From Rhodobacter sp. (lineage in GTDB: Bacteria; Pseudomonadota; Alphaproteobacteria; Rhodobacterales; Rhodobacteraceae), in NCBI GenBank assembly GCA_020250125.1, contig JADCEL010000061.1, positions 1-64,000 on the forward strand: 64,000 bases of DNA, written 5' to 3'. Below the pieces are notes generated by a model. It ran no database searches. It was given only the letters and a program-made list of their open reading frames with translations, and was not told the origin of the DNA. The position numbers and the translations under genes are program-made. The stretch's first letter is position 1, and every line of letters begins with the position of its first letter. Below are positions 50,933-60,536 of the stretch, one piece after another.

Positions 50933-52075
50933 ATGCGTGCCAAGGATGTGTCAGCCCTAGCGTCCGCCACAATGCGCCCCGGCCCCGGCCAGTCGGGGCA
51001 AGTCGGTTCAAACATCGGGCCGGTCGGATCCCTGCCGGCCTGGCTGCCGGACGCGGTGCGGCTTTATCTTGATCACATCGAAGACGGGCATTCCCTGCGG
51101 TCGCTGGCGCGCCGCGAAGGCTGTGCTGCCTCGACGGTGCTGCGCCAGGTCCGCCGCTGCGAGAACCGCCGCGACGACCCGTTGATTGACGAAGCTCTGG
51201 CGGCGCTTGGAAAAGCACATGCCGGGCGCTGCCGTGTTCCAGTGAAGGAGAGTGACCCCGCCATGACCGCCCCGATCCGTGCTGACCACATCATGCTGGA
51301 TGACGCCACAATCGCCCGCGAGGCCCGCCGCATTCTGCGCCGTCTTTCCGAACCGGGTGCGGTGCTTGCAATTGCACAGGACATGGAAAAGGCGGCGGTG
51401 CTGCGGGCGCTGCCCGATGGCCGGACCGCGCATCTTGGGGTGGTGGACCGCCCCGTCGCGCAGGTCTTTGCCCTGAAAGGCTGGATTTCCTGCCGCAAGC
51501 CGGGCCGCGTTGCCAGCTATGAGCTGACCGGCCCCGGGCGTGCGGCGCTGCGCCGGTTTGCCGAACAGCTGGCAGCGCGGCCGGGCGATCTGTCTGGCGG
51601 ACAGCAGGCAGAGGAAACCGGGCCGCGCGTGCGCTACGGTGCCGTTGAAAGCCCGATTGCCGTTCTGGGACGGCGGCGCGACAAGGATGGCAAGCCTTTT
51701 CTGGAGACTGCCCTTGTCGATGCCGCCGAACGGCTGCGCGAGGATTTCGAACTGGCGCAGATGGGCCCGCGCGTGGCCCAGAACTGGGACCGCTTCCTGA
51801 CCGGGGGGGATCGGGGCAGCTTCCGGCCTGACGGCGGGCCATCGGATGGTCCGCGTGCCGCGCGGGAGCGCGTGGCAGCAGCGCTGGCCGATCTTGGTCC
51901 GGGTCTGGGCGATATGGTGCTGCGCTGCGGCTGCTATCTTGAAGGGCTCGAGGCCGCCGAAAGGCGGATGGGCTGGTCGGCGCGATCGGGAAAGATCGTG
52001 CTGCGCATCGCCCTGCAGCGGCTGAAACGCCATTATGAAGAACGCTATGGCAAGACCGGGCCGCTGATCGGCTGA
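50933..52075 (+). CDS. DUF6456 domain protein with helix-turn-helix
   Basis: The 380-residue protein has an N-terminal HTH-like stretch (HSLRSLARREGCAASTVLRQ, about residues 53-72). A middle region follows with RRILRRLSEPGAVLAIAQDM. The C-terminal DUF6456 block runs VRYGAVESPIAVLGRRRD, DAAERLREDFELAQMGPRVAQNWDRF and LEAAERRMGWSARSGKIVLRIAL. It is probably a DNA-binding regulator conserved in this order of bacteria; targets are unknown. Confidence 0.8.
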   Translation: MRAKDVSALASATMRPGPGQSGQVGSNIGPVGSLPAWLPDAVRLYLDHIEDGHSLRSLARREGCAASTVLRQVRRCENRRDDPLIDEALAALGKAHAGRCRVPVKESDPAMTAPIRADHIMLDDATIAREARRILRRLSEPGAVLAIAQDMEKAAVLRALPDGRTAHLGVVDRPVAQVFALKGWISCRKPGRVASYELTGPGRAALRRFAEQLAARPGDLSGGQQAEETGPRVRYGAVESPIAVLGRRRDKDGKPFLETALVDAAERLREDFELAQMGPRVAQNWDRFLTGGDRGSFRPDGGPSDGPRAARERVAAALADLGPGLGDMVLRCGCYLEGLEAAERRMGWSARSGKIVLRIALQRLKRHYEERYGKTGPLIG

Positions 52076-52085
52076 GTCCGGCACA

Positions 52086-52661
52086 TCAGGCAAGGACGGC
52101 GCGCAAGGCCAGCGCCGCCGACAGCAGCCCAAGCCAAAGCGCGGCACTGCGGCGCAGCAGCGGTGGCAGGCCGGTCACCGCCGCATCGCCGCGGCGCACC
52201 AGCAGCGCACCCAGACCGATCCATGCGGTGGCGGCACCGCAGACAAGCCCCGCAAAGACGGCAATCCGTACGGGCAGGTCAGGTCCGGGCATCAGCACAA
52301 GGCCGATGACCAGCGCCTTGGGATTGAGCAGGGTCGTCAGAAAAACGCGCCGGGGCGTGACCGTGGCCGAAGCGTCCTGCGCCGCAAGCGGGCTGCGCCA
52401 CATGCGGATCGCCAGCCACAGCACCCAGGCCGCCGCCGCCGCCGTGACCGCTGGCAACAGACCGGGCACGGCGGCCAAAACCGCAGACCCGGCCAGCGCC
52501 AAAGGCACCACCACACACAGATAGGCGCAGGTTTCAACCGCAATCAGTCCCGACGCGCCCCGAACCCCGCGTTCGGCCCCGGCCAGCGCCATCAGCGTGT
52601 TGGTTGGCCCCGGTGTCAGCAGCAGCACCATCAGGGCGATAATCAGGTCGGGCAAGGGCAT
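52086..52661 (-). CDS. LysE-family translocator
   Basis: The 191-residue protein has about five or six membrane helices with LLTPGPTNTLMALAGAERG at the N-terminus and LTTLLNPKALVIGL centrally, typical of LysE/RhtB amino-acid exporters. The ATG at 52661 is preferred to an upstream TTG at 52673. The exported substrate is not predictable. Confidence 0.8.
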   Translation of the reverse strand: MPLPDLIIALMVLLLTPGPTNTLMALAGAERGVRGASGLIAVETCAYLCVVVPLALAGSAVLAAVPGLLPAVTAAAAAWVLWLAIRMWRSPLAAQDASATVTPRRVFLTTLLNPKALVIGLVLMPGPDLPVRIAVFAGLVCGAATAWIGLGALLVRRGDAAVTGLPPLLRRSAALWLGLLSAALALRAVLA

Positions 52662-52739
52662 GACGGCCTGCAAAGCATGACATCAGTCACTTTGGCAGGG
52701 CCTGTTGCCTGCCTGCCTTGATCAAGGTCAAGATGACAG

Positions 52740-52765
52740 GGCGCGCGGCCAAAAGGCCGCGCGCC
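52740..52765 (-). terminator. Hairpin terminator downstream of aqpZ
   Basis: GGCGCGCGGCC-AAAA-GGCCGCGCGCC is a perfect 11-bp stem with a 4-base loop, 23 bp beyond the aqpZ stop. Confidence 0.75.
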
Positions 52766-52788
52766 GCATCGCATCACACAAGGTCAGA

Positions 52789-53493
52789 TCAGTCCCGGGC
52801 GCGGGTCAGACCGGCGGCATAGACAAGGCCCGCCACCGCGCCGCCTGCCAGAGGGGCGACAATGAACAGCCACAGTTGCGACAGGGCCCGCCCTCCCTCG
52901 AACAGGGCCGGGCCGATCGACCGGGCCGGGTTCACCGACACGCCGGTGACATGGATGCCGACCAGATGGATCGCCGCCAGCGTCAGCCCGATCGCGAGGC
53001 CGGCAAATCCCGCAGCCGCGCCCGGCCCGGTCGCGCCCAGGATCACGGTGACGAAGATGAAGGTCATCACGAATTCAAAGACCAGCGCTGCGGTCATGCT
53101 GTAGCCGCCGCCATAGCCTTCGCCCCAGCCGTTTGTGCCCATCCCGCCACCCCAACCGGGGGCTCCGCTGGCGATGATGTAAAGGATCGCCGCGCCGATG
53201 ATCGCCCCGGCGATCTGTGCTGCGGCATAGCCCAGGAAGTCGCCGATGCCCATTCGGCCGGCCGTCACCATCCCAAGCGACACCGCCGGGTTCAGATGCG
53301 CACCCGAAATCGCGCCCAGACCATAGGCCGCAGCCACGATCGACAGGCCGAAGGCAAGCGAGATGCCCGCATAGCCGATGCCGACCATGACGCCGTCCGC
53401 ACCGATAACCTTCTGCCCGATCACCGCCGCGCCGCAGCCGAACAGCACAAGGATCAAGGTTCCCAGCGCCTCGGCAATCAATTTCTTTGACAT
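52789..53493 (-). CDS. aqpZ: Aquaporin Z
   Basis: The 234-residue MIP-family protein has six membrane helices and the two half-helix pore motifs, GAHLNPAVSLGM and GVSVNPARSIGPALF. The MSKKLIAEALGTLILVLFGCG start is AqpZ-like. It conducts water across the inner membrane. A long glycine-rich periplasmic or cytoplasmic loop (GAPGWGGGMGTNGWGEGYGG) is an unusual insertion. Confidence 0.92.
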   Translation of the reverse strand: MSKKLIAEALGTLILVLFGCGAAVIGQKVIGADGVMVGIGYAGISLAFGLSIVAAAYGLGAISGAHLNPAVSLGMVTAGRMGIGDFLGYAAAQIAGAIIGAAILYIIASGAPGWGGGMGTNGWGEGYGGGYSMTAALVFEFVMTFIFVTVILGATGPGAAAGFAGLAIGLTLAAIHLVGIHVTGVSVNPARSIGPALFEGGRALSQLWLFIVAPLAGGAVAGLVYAAGLTRARD

Positions 53494-53633
53494 GTTCCCT
53501 CCTTGGTCGGTGCCCGGTCACGTCGTGACTGCACCGGTTTTCTTCTTCGTTCCCGGTTGCCTCACGCCCCCGGTTGCCTTGCGGCTGCAAGAAGCATATC
53601 TGTGCATCATGCGCGCGTCAGGGGAAAAAAGCA

Positions 53634-54584
53634 GTGCGTGATCTTTCTGTGCCCGAACAGCGCCATCCCGAAAAGGCGCATCGCGCCGATGCCGCGCAGC
53701 CGAAGAAACCGGACTGGATCCGGGTCAAGGCCCCGGTCAGCCAGGGGTACAAGGCCACGCGCGACATCATCCGCGCGCAAAAGCTGGTGACGGTCTGCGA
53801 AGAGGCGGGCTGCCCCAATGTCGGCGAATGCTGGAGCCAGGGTCACGCCACCATGATGATCATGGGCGAGATCTGCACGCGCGGCTGCACCTTCTGCAAC
53901 GTGGCCACCGGCAGGCCGCAGGCGCTGGATGCGTTTGAACCGGGCCGGGTCGCCCATGCGGTGGCCGAGCTTGGGTTGAACCATGTGGTGGTGACCTCGG
54001 TTGACCGGGACGATCTGGACGATGGCGGGGCCGGGCATTTCGCCCGGACCATCCGCGCAATCCGCCACCGCGCGCCGGAAACGACCATCGAGGTTCTGGT
54101 GCCCGACTTTCTGAAATGCGCGCACGGCGTGCTGGAAACGGTGGTTGCGGCGCGGCCCGATGTGTTCAACCACAATCTGGAAACCGTGCCGGGCCTGTAT
54201 CCGGAGGTGCGCCCCGGCGCGCGCTATTTCCATTCGCTGCGCCTGTTGCAGCGGGTGAAGGAACTTGACCCTGCGATGTTCACCAAATCAGGCATCATGG
54301 TGGGCCTGGGCGAGGACCGCCAGTCGGTTCTGCAGGTGATGGATGACATGCGCGCGGCGGATGTCGATTTTCTGACCATCGGTCAGTATCTGCAACCCAC
54401 GCCCAAGCACCACCGCGTCGACCGTTTCGTGACGCCCGACGAATTCAGGGGTTATGAGATGGCGGCCTATGGCAAGGGGTTCCTGATGGTGTCGGCCACG
54501 CCGCTGACACGGTCGTCTTACCATGCCGGTGCGGATTTCGTGCGGCTGCGGGCGGCGCGGCTGGCGAAACTGGGGCGGGCCTGA
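53634..54584 (+). CDS. lipA: Lipoyl synthase
   Basis: The 316-residue radical-SAM enzyme has the auxiliary cluster [13 protein letters not shown], the radical-SAM motif [10 protein letters not shown], and the C-terminal RSSYHA serine ligand. It inserts sulfur into protein-bound octanoate to make lipoate. The GTG start at 53634 follows GGGGAAAAAAGCA; the track's longer start is upstream. It is divergent from aqpZ. Confidence 0.95.
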   Translation: MRDLSVPEQRHPEKAHRADAAQPKKPDWIRVKAPVSQGYKATRDIIRAQKLVTVCEEAGCPNVGECWSQGHATMMIMGEICTRGCTFCNVATGRPQALDAFEPGRVAHAVAELGLNHVVVTSVDRDDLDDGGAGHFARTIRAIRHRAPETTIEVLVPDFLKCAHGVLETVVAARPDVFNHNLETVPGLYPEVRPGARYFHSLRLLQRVKELDPAMFTKSGIMVGLGEDRQSVLQVMDDMRAADVDFLTIGQYLQPTPKHHRVDRFVTPDEFRGYEMAAYGKGFLMVSATPLTRSSYHAGADFVRLRAARLAKLGRA

Positions 54585-54632
54585 CCCGGTACGGCGCTTG
54601 CCGCCCGGCTTCCCGGATTGAGTTCCTGAAGG

Positions 54633-55829
54633 TCAGTGCTTCACATCGGGAAGGAAGATGGCAAGCACACCGATCAGCGGCAGGAAAGAGATCAGCCCGA
54701 ACACATGGGTGATCGAGGTGGCGTCCGCAATCATGCCGATGGCTGCCGCCCCCAGCGCGCCCATGCCAAAGGCAAGGCCAAAGAACAGCCCGGCCACCAT
54801 GCCGACCTTTTCCGGCATCAGGTCCTGGGCAAAGACGATGATCGCCGGAAAGGCGGAGGCAAGGATCAGTCCGGCCAGGGCGCTGAGCGTCACCGTGCCC
54901 GCCAGCCCGACATGGGGAATCAGCAGGGCAATCGGGGCAACGCCAAGGATCGACACCCAGATCACCCGCTTGCGCCCGATCCGGTCGCCGATGGGGCCGC
55001 CGATGATGGTGCCAAAGGCGACAGCGGCGAGGAAGATGAACAGGCTGATCTGGGCCCCGGCCACCGACAGGCCGAAATGTTCGATCAGGTAGAAGGTAAA
55101 ATAGCTGGAATAGGCGCCCATGTAGACGAATTTGGAAAACGTCAGCGCAATCAGCACCAGCAGGGCGCGCCGCACCACCGGCCGGGGAAAGCCCGGTCCG
55201 CGCGGGCGGTTGCGCGCAGCCGTCATGCGTGCCCGGCCTTCGGAGCCATACCAGCGGCCCACGCAGAACAGCACCGCCATTCCGGCCAGCGCGACCAGGG
55301 CGAACCATTGCACGCTGATCTGGCCGAACGGCACCACGATAAAGGCCGCAAGCAGTGGCCCCAGCGCCGATCCCGCATTGCCGCCGACCTGAAAGAAGGA
55401 CTGGGCAAAGCCCGGCCTGCGCCCGGCGGCAAGGCGGGCGATGCGGCTGGAATCGGGGTGAAATACGGAACTGCCGCAGCCAACCAGCGCCACCGCGACA
55501 AGCAGCATCACAAAACTGTGCGCATGTGCCAGCACGACCAGACCCGACAGCGTCAGACCCATGCCGAAAACCAGGGAAAAGGGCAGGGGCCGGCGGTCGG
55601 TGTACAGGCCGACCAGGGGTTGCAGCACCGAGGCCGTGCCCTGAAACACGAAGGTGACAAGCCCGATCTGCCCGAAGCTGAGCGCAAGTTCGCCTTTCAG
55701 CAGCGGATAGATCGCCGGGATCAGCGATTGCATCAGGTCATTGAGCAGGTGGCACAGCGCCACAGCCGCGATGATGGGCAGAACCGTGGTGTCATGTGCC
55801 GGCGCGGCCGGGGTGGTCTGATCTGACAT
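54633..55829 (-). CDS. MFS transporter, fosmidomycin-resistance (Fsr) type
   Basis: The 398-residue protein has twelve hydrophobic segments, with IIAAVALCHLLNDLMQSLIPAIYPLL at the start and GGPIGDRIGRKRVIW between helices, a conserved MFS loop. The sequence matches Fsr-like antibiotic efflux pumps. It lies convergent to lipA. The ATG at 55829 is used. Confidence 0.85.
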   Translation of the reverse strand: MSDQTTPAAPAHDTTVLPIIAAVALCHLLNDLMQSLIPAIYPLLKGELALSFGQIGLVTFVFQGTASVLQPLVGLYTDRRPLPFSLVFGMGLTLSGLVVLAHAHSFVMLLVAVALVGCGSSVFHPDSSRIARLAAGRRPGFAQSFFQVGGNAGSALGPLLAAFIVVPFGQISVQWFALVALAGMAVLFCVGRWYGSEGRARMTAARNRPRGPGFPRPVVRRALLVLIALTFSKFVYMGAYSSYFTFYLIEHFGLSVAGAQISLFIFLAAVAFGTIIGGPIGDRIGRKRVIWVSILGVAPIALLIPHVGLAGTVTLSALAGLILASAFPAIIVFAQDLMPEKVGMVAGLFFGLAFGMGALGAAAIGMIADATSITHVFGLISFLPLIGVLAIFLPDVKH

Positions 55830-55931
55830 GGGAAACAATCTGCCTCGATTGCGCAGCAAGCGCGCGAAATCCATGGCGAGTCAACCGCGAAAGGCACCGG
55901 CAAGGCGCGCCTGCCGCGCCCTGTGCCGCCC

Positions 55932-56822
55932 TCAGGGAAGCGGCGGGACACGGGCCAGATAGGCCGCAATCGCCTGCCGGTCGGTATCGGGCAGGTGCGA
56001 CAGGTTGGTCACCACCGCAGCCATTGATCCGCCGGCGGAATCATAGTCTGGCGTGAAGCCGCTTTTCAGATATTCGGCGATTTCGGACGCGGTCCAGGTC
56101 AGATGCGCCGGGGTGATGTTGGGGATATTGCCCTGACCTTCCGGGTTCGGCGCGCCCGCCAGCCAGCGCGACAGGTCGCGCCCCCCCAGCACGCCGCGCG
56201 GCGTGTGGCATTCGCTGCAATGCCCCAGCCCTTCGACAAGGTAGCGCCCGCGCGTTTCCTCTGCCGTCAGATCGCCGGTCACTACCCATCCGGCCCCCGC
56301 ATTCAGCAGCTTCCATCCCCCAAGCAGCAGGCGCTGGTTGAAGGGAAAGCCGATCTCATGGGGTTCGCTGGCGCGGTCCGAGGCGGGCAGGGTCATCAGG
56401 AAAGCGTGCAGGTCCGCCACGTCCTGCGGTGTTGCATGGACATAAGAGGTATAGGGGAAGGCCGGAAAATAATGCCGCCCCCGTGGCGAGGTGCCGTGGC
56501 GCATTGCGCTGTCAAGGTTTTCGACTGTCCACGCCCCGATCCCCTGCGCCGTGTGGGGGGAAATGTTGGGTGCAATGAAGGTGCCGAACGCGGTCGAAAG
56601 CCGCAGGCCCCCCGCCAGCACAAGGCGCGCCTCACCTTCGGCACCGGGGGCCGCGTGGCAGGAGGCGCAGCCCCCGGCCCAGAACACCATCGCGCCATGA
56701 ACCGGATCGCCGGTCAGACCCGCAAGGGTGGCAGGATCAGAGCCTTGCGGCCGGGTGATGACATAGGCCGCCCCAAGGCCGAGCAGCGCCACCAGACCCA
56801 GCCCCGACAGTATATGGCGCAT
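55932..56822 (-). CDS. Dihaem cytochrome c
   Basis: The 296-residue protein has an N-terminal membrane anchor or signal (ILSGLGLVALLGLGAAYVI) and two haem sites, GCASCH and CSECH, each within a cytochrome c domain with later methionine candidates. It resembles the small dihaem cytochromes of alcohol or aldehyde dehydrogenase chains. The ATG at 56822 (MRHILSGLG) is chosen. The ORF continues upstream into a cytochrome c' remnant. Confidence 0.88.
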   Translation of the reverse strand: MRHILSGLGLVALLGLGAAYVITRPQGSDPATLAGLTGDPVHGAMVFWAGGCASCHAAPGAEGEARLVLAGGLRLSTAFGTFIAPNISPHTAQGIGAWTVENLDSAMRHGTSPRGRHYFPAFPYTSYVHATPQDVADLHAFLMTLPASDRASEPHEIGFPFNQRLLLGGWKLLNAGAGWVVTGDLTAEETRGRYLVEGLGHCSECHTPRGVLGGRDLSRWLAGAPNPEGQGNIPNITPAHLTWTASEIAEYLKSGFTPDYDSAGGSMAAVVTNLSHLPDTDRQAIAAYLARVPPLP

Positions 56823-56825
56823 GGC

Positions 56826-57008
56826 TGCCCCTTTCTTGCTCCCGCCGGCGATGGCGGGCCTGCCTTTACCTTGGGCTTGACGATAGGCCCTGTGGCAGGC
56901 GGCGCAAGCCCCGCGCGCGCCCTGTACGGCCCTGCCGCCTGGCCGGCCCTGCGCCGCCTGCGGCGGTATCCCGGGCAGGGCGCCCGCCACCTTTCGGGTA
57001 AATCCTGC
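56826..57008 (-). pseudogene. Cytochrome c' C-terminal relic in frame with the dihaem cytochrome
   Basis: Upstream of the dihaem gene and in its frame, residues AGFTRKVAGALPG are followed by ACAACHRAYRQ, the class II (cytochrome c') haem motif CxxCHxxYR with the preceding helix. The N-terminal three helices are missing and no stop separates it from the next ATG. It looks like the decayed end of a cytochrome c' gene that once preceded the dihaem cytochrome. Confidence 0.6.
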
Positions 57009-57052
57009 GGAGCTTCGGCGACGGGCCGGGCAAGGGCAGGGGCACCTTGCGG

Positions 57053-57589
57053 TCAGGTGAACCTGACCTTGCCGATGAAGGGCAGGTTCCGGTTGCGCTG
57101 GGCAAAATCAATGCCGTAGCCGACAACGAATTCGTCCGGAATCACAAAGCCGGTCCAGGTGGCGCGGATGTCAACCTCGCGGCGCGTCGGCTTGTCCAGA
57201 AGCGCGCAAACCTCCAGCCGTTTGGGTTCGCGGCTTTGCAGCAGCCGGACGACATGGCCCAGCGTGAAGCCCGTATCGACGATGTCTTCGACCACCAGCA
57301 CATCGCGCCCCGCGATTTCGCCGCGCAGGTCCTTGAGGATGCGCACCTCGCGGGAGCTTTCCATGCCATCGCCATAAGACGAGGCTTCCAGAAAATCGAC
57401 CTCGACCGGAAGATCGATCTCGCGCACCAGATCGGCGATGAACACGAAGGACCCGCGCAGCAGACCCACCACAATCAGCTTGTCGGTACCGCTGAAGTGC
57501 TGTGTTATGTCGCGGGCCAGCGTCTTGACGCGGGCCGCAATCGACTTGGCCGAGATCAGTTCATCGATCACGTAAGTGGGTTGCGGCAT
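57053..57589 (-). CDS. hpt: Hypoxanthine phosphoribosyltransferase
   Basis: The 178-residue protein has the PRPP-binding loop [14 protein letters not shown], the flexible loop region [14 protein letters not shown], and the C-terminal [14 protein letters not shown]. It salvages hypoxanthine (and often guanine) to nucleotides. The ATG at 57589 is family-like. It is divergent from ratA. Confidence 0.94.
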   Translation of the reverse strand: MPQPTYVIDELISAKSIAARVKTLARDITQHFSGTDKLIVVGLLRGSFVFIADLVREIDLPVEVDFLEASSYGDGMESSREVRILKDLRGEIAGRDVLVVEDIVDTGFTLGHVVRLLQSREPKRLEVCALLDKPTRREVDIRATWTGFVIPDEFVVGYGIDFAQRNRNLPFIGKVRFT

Positions 57590-57659
57590 GGCGGCCCCTT
57601 GATTTCCCCAGCCCGTTTAACGAAAAGCCAGCATCGAGTCACGCCCGCGGAGGGGGCCT

Positions 57660-58109
57660 TTGCCAACCCATCACGAGACAAAGGCGCTGCCCTACAGCGC
57701 GCAGCAGATGTATGATCTGGTGGCGGATGTCGCCCGCTATCCCGAATTTCTGCCCTGGAATTCTGCCGCCCGCATCACCGCCCGCCGCCCCGTGCCGGAG
57801 GGCGAGGTGATGGAGGCGGACCTGGTGATTTCCTTCAAAGTGTTCCGCGAGACATTCACAAGCCGCGTCACGCTGTGGCCGGACAGGAAGAGGATCGATA
57901 CCGAATATCTGGACGGCCCCTTCCGCAGGATGAAATCGTTCTGGACCTTCCGCGACCGGCCCGAAGGCGGCTGCGAGGTGGAGTTTTTTGTTGATTTCGA
58001 GTTTCGCAACGCGATCCTGCAGGGGATCATCGGCGTGGTGTTCAACGACGCGATGCAGCGCGTTGTCCGCGCGTTCGAGCGGCGCGCGGCGGCGCTTTAC
58101 GGCGGCTGA
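57660..58109 (+). CDS. RatA/Coq10-type SRPBCC protein
   Basis: The 149-residue START-like protein begins at a TTG (PTHHETKALPYSAQQMYDLV) and contains VARYPEFLPWNSAARI and YLDGPFRRMKSFWTF, typical of Coq10/RatA. In bacteria this family is thought to bind quinones or affect ribosome association. It is a single gene convergent with the barrel gene. The TTG is preferred because the N-terminus matches relatives. Confidence 0.87.
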   Translation: MPTHHETKALPYSAQQMYDLVADVARYPEFLPWNSAARITARRPVPEGEVMEADLVISFKVFRETFTSRVTLWPDRKRIDTEYLDGPFRRMKSFWTFRDRPEGGCEVEFFVDFEFRNAILQGIIGVVFNDAMQRVVRAFERRAAALYGG

Positions 58110-58114
58110 GCGGA

Positions 58115-59179
58115 TCAGAACTGAAGACTGAGAACGTTCAGATCGAGGCTGAACGTGACACCTTCAAACAGATCGATGCTGGACTGGCGGTTTTCCACCG
58201 AAAAGGTGGCGCTGAGGTTCGGGTTGATCTGGCCGGTCAGATCAAGGGTTATGACGTTATCGTTCCGGTCCTTTCCAAAAAACACATCCCCGCCTTCGCG
58301 TTCATAGGACAGGCCGATATTGGTTCCGACCCCAAGCACAAGCTGCCCGTAAGACAGATAGCCGCCGTACAGCAGGGTGTTTTCACCCTTGATCTCTTCG
58401 CCCAGGGCGACGCGCGCTGTTATGACACCGCGCCCGTCAAAGTAGCGCTCGACGCCGGCCGAAAGGGATGTCTTCTGGTAATTCTGCTGGAATTCGCGGC
58501 TGATCAAGGCATTGGCCAGCCCGGTTCCGTTTCGCGCCGGGAAAAGCCGGGCAAAGTTCGCGCTGATATAAGTGCTGTCGGCCTCGCTCAGATCGGTCTT
58601 TTCATAGGATGCGCCGCCGCAAAGGTCCAGAAAGCGCCACTCTTGCAGGTAAGACCGGAAACAGGCCTGACCGTTCGCCTTGGTTCTGCTGATGTCATGG
58701 TCCGGGGAATAGACAACTTCGACATTTCCGGCAACCGACAGGGTCTGCCCGGTGCCGATGCTCCACCCGATGGATCGCGAAAACGCGCCGCCGACAACGG
58801 GGCCCGCAACGGCGCGGTATTCGGGATCGATCTTGAAGACAAGCCCGCCGATGGTGAAGGTTTCCCCGGCAAGCCCGCCATTGATATTGGGGCTGTAGGT
58901 CAGAACCGGCTGAACGCTTGTGACGTTCCAGGCGCGCTGTAGGCCCTGGCCTGTCTGGTGCAGAAAGCCAAAGCCCTGTGCCAGGGCGACCACCGCGCCT
59001 TCGGTTCCGGGCACCGCCCGTTGAATCAGGGTATAGAACACCAGCCGCGGCGAAACGGAAAAGAACGATCCCTGCCAGTCCCGTGCAAAATTGCCCGCCG
59101 TCTGGGCAAGCGACAGCCCCGCCGAACAGAAGACAACAAAGATGGCGCAAAAAAGCCGGACAAGGTGCATGATCTTCAT
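58115..59179 (-). CDS. Outer-membrane beta-barrel, Slam (DUF560)-like without TPR domain
   Basis: The 354-residue protein has a signal peptide (about residues 1-25, ending SLAQ) and then alternating-polarity strands ending in phenylalanine (LNVLSLQF), as in outer-membrane barrels. The segment SPNINGGLAGETFTIGGLVF followed by PEYRAVAGP resembles the conserved SNIN..T..LFGLPF..DxxA block of Slam barrels. Slam moves surface lipoproteins to the cell surface. The N-terminal TPR half of known Slams is absent. It lies just downstream of a TbpB-like lipoprotein. Confidence 0.55.
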   Translation of the reverse strand: MKIMHLVRLFCAIFVVFCSAGLSLAQTAGNFARDWQGSFFSVSPRLVFYTLIQRAVPGTEGAVVALAQGFGFLHQTGQGLQRAWNVTSVQPVLTYSPNINGGLAGETFTIGGLVFKIDPEYRAVAGPVVGGAFSRSIGWSIGTGQTLSVAGNVEVVYSPDHDISRTKANGQACFRSYLQEWRFLDLCGGASYEKTDLSEADSTYISANFARLFPARNGTGLANALISREFQQNYQKTSLSAGVERYFDGRGVITARVALGEEIKGENTLLYGGYLSYGQLVLGVGTNIGLSYEREGGDVFFGKDRNDNVITLDLTGQINPNLSATFSVENRQSSIDLFEGVTFSLDLNVLSLQF

Positions 59180-59196
59180 GCTGTCCGTGATCGGCT

Positions 59197-59853
59197 TCAG
59201 GGCTGTTCTGCCGTGAACACCCCGACTATTGGGCTACCCTTACCGGTGAACCCATCGTTAAAGCCAACAGAGCCAAGTATCATATCGCCCCTTGCCCCAA
59301 GGAACTGACCCGCAATATTACCGGTGAAGTTTAAAGTTTCCCCCCCCACGATATTCGTCCCGCTTAGCGTGCCCCCGAACACAGCATCATTGCCAAAGTC
59401 ACTCGTTCCTATTGTTCCGCCTTCTAGTTTGATATCTATTCGACGGGACCCGTTTCCTGAATCACGAAAACTGTCCAAATCGCCACTAACAGAATCGCTG
59501 GCAAAGTCAGCCACCAACCTAACCCTTGAAACGTATTCAGGGTCACTTATAATGATTTGCTCGTATTCCGGGTATTTCTTGTCGACAAGCCTTTCCGAAC
59601 TGGTCACGTAAGAGGCTGCCCCCAAGTAGGTCGCGGTTCCAACATCAGGAAGCCTTGCGAATTGCGTCTTTTCAACGCCTGTTTGTTTCTGGAACAGCGA
59701 TTGGCTAAGTTCATTGGTTGCCGCGAAGGACGGGATCGGCCGGATCACGAAATTGTCCTTGGACTCGCTTGATCCCGAACACCCCCCGACCAGCAGCGCC
59801 ATTGCGCCCAAGGCAACCACAGTCCGACGTCTGCTATGCACAAGTTTACTCAT
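59197..59853 (-). CDS. TbpB/FHbp-like beta-barrel surface lipoprotein
   Basis: The 218-residue protein has a lipobox LLVGGC (Cys25). It ends with a beta-rich domain, GGTLSGTNIVGGETLNF and GQFLGARGD, then GKGSPIVGVFTAEQ. This pattern resembles the C-terminal barrel of TbpB, factor H-binding protein and other Slam clients. The ATG at 59853 is chosen. It is the first gene of a pair with the barrel (17 bp gap). The coding DNA is less GC-rich than its neighbours. The ligand is unknown. Confidence 0.55.
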   Translation of the reverse strand: MSKLVHSRRRTVVALGAMALLVGGCSGSSESKDNFVIRPIPSFAATNELSQSLFQKQTGVEKTQFARLPDVGTATYLGAASYVTSSERLVDKKYPEYEQIIISDPEYVSRVRLVADFASDSVSGDLDSFRDSGNGSRRIDIKLEGGTIGTSDFGNDAVFGGTLSGTNIVGGETLNFTGNIAGQFLGARGDMILGSVGFNDGFTGKGSPIVGVFTAEQP

Positions 59854-60050
59854 GGGCCGCACACTCCTGATCCCTACCAACAACATCGTCACCTGCGGAC
59901 AGATCGCAAGGTGCCGCAGCCTTCAACACACCCAAAGCAATAGTCACGAATTCAGCACGCGCAAGCAAAACCTTTGTGTTTCGTTCACAGATGCGCCGGT
60001 CGATCACCCGCGCGTGTTGACAGGACGCTGTCTGCGCGACATGGCGCAGA

Positions 60051-60536
60051 TCACGCCGGGTCGGCCCCGCGCAGAGCGCGCTGCAACATCTCAAGCGCAT
60101 GGTCCACCGTTGCCCGGCGCACCTCTGCGCGTCCCAGCGGGCCAAAGTCCACCGTTTCGGTCCGCGTTTCCGCGCCGGTTGCGGCAAGACCAAAGCACAC
60201 CCGGCCTTCCGGCTTGTGGTCTGACCCGCCGGGGCCGGCGATGCCGGTGACCGACACCGCAAGGTCTGCGGCAGACCGCGCAAGGGCGCCTTCGGCCATG
60301 TCCCGCGCCACCTCTTCAGACACCGCGCCAAACCGGCGCAGCCTGGCTGCGGGCACCCCCAGCATGTCGGACTTGGCCGCGTTGGAATAGGTGACAAACC
60401 CCCGGTCGAAAATGTCGGACGATCCGGCAACACCGGTGATGGCCCCGGCGATCAGCCCGCCGGTGCAGCTTTCGGCGGTGGCGATTTTCGCGCCCCTGCG
60501 GCGCGCCAGGGCCAAAAGCGCCTCGGCCCCGGTCAC
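60051..60536 (-). CDS. pncC: CinA-family nicotinamide-nucleotide amidohydrolase
   Basis: The 161-residue protein contains [37 protein letters not shown] and [22 protein letters not shown], the CinA C-terminal (PncC) domain. It deamidates NMN to NaMN in pyridine nucleotide recycling. The GTG start at 60536 overlaps the pgpA stop (GTGA), so the two are translationally coupled. Confidence 0.9.
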   Translation of the reverse strand: MTGAEALLALARRRGAKIATAESCTGGLIAGAITGVAGSSDIFDRGFVTYSNAAKSDMLGVPAARLRRFGAVSEEVARDMAEGALARSAADLAVSVTGIAGPGGSDHKPEGRVCFGLAATGAETRTETVDFGPLGRAEVRRATVDHALEMLQRALRGADPA

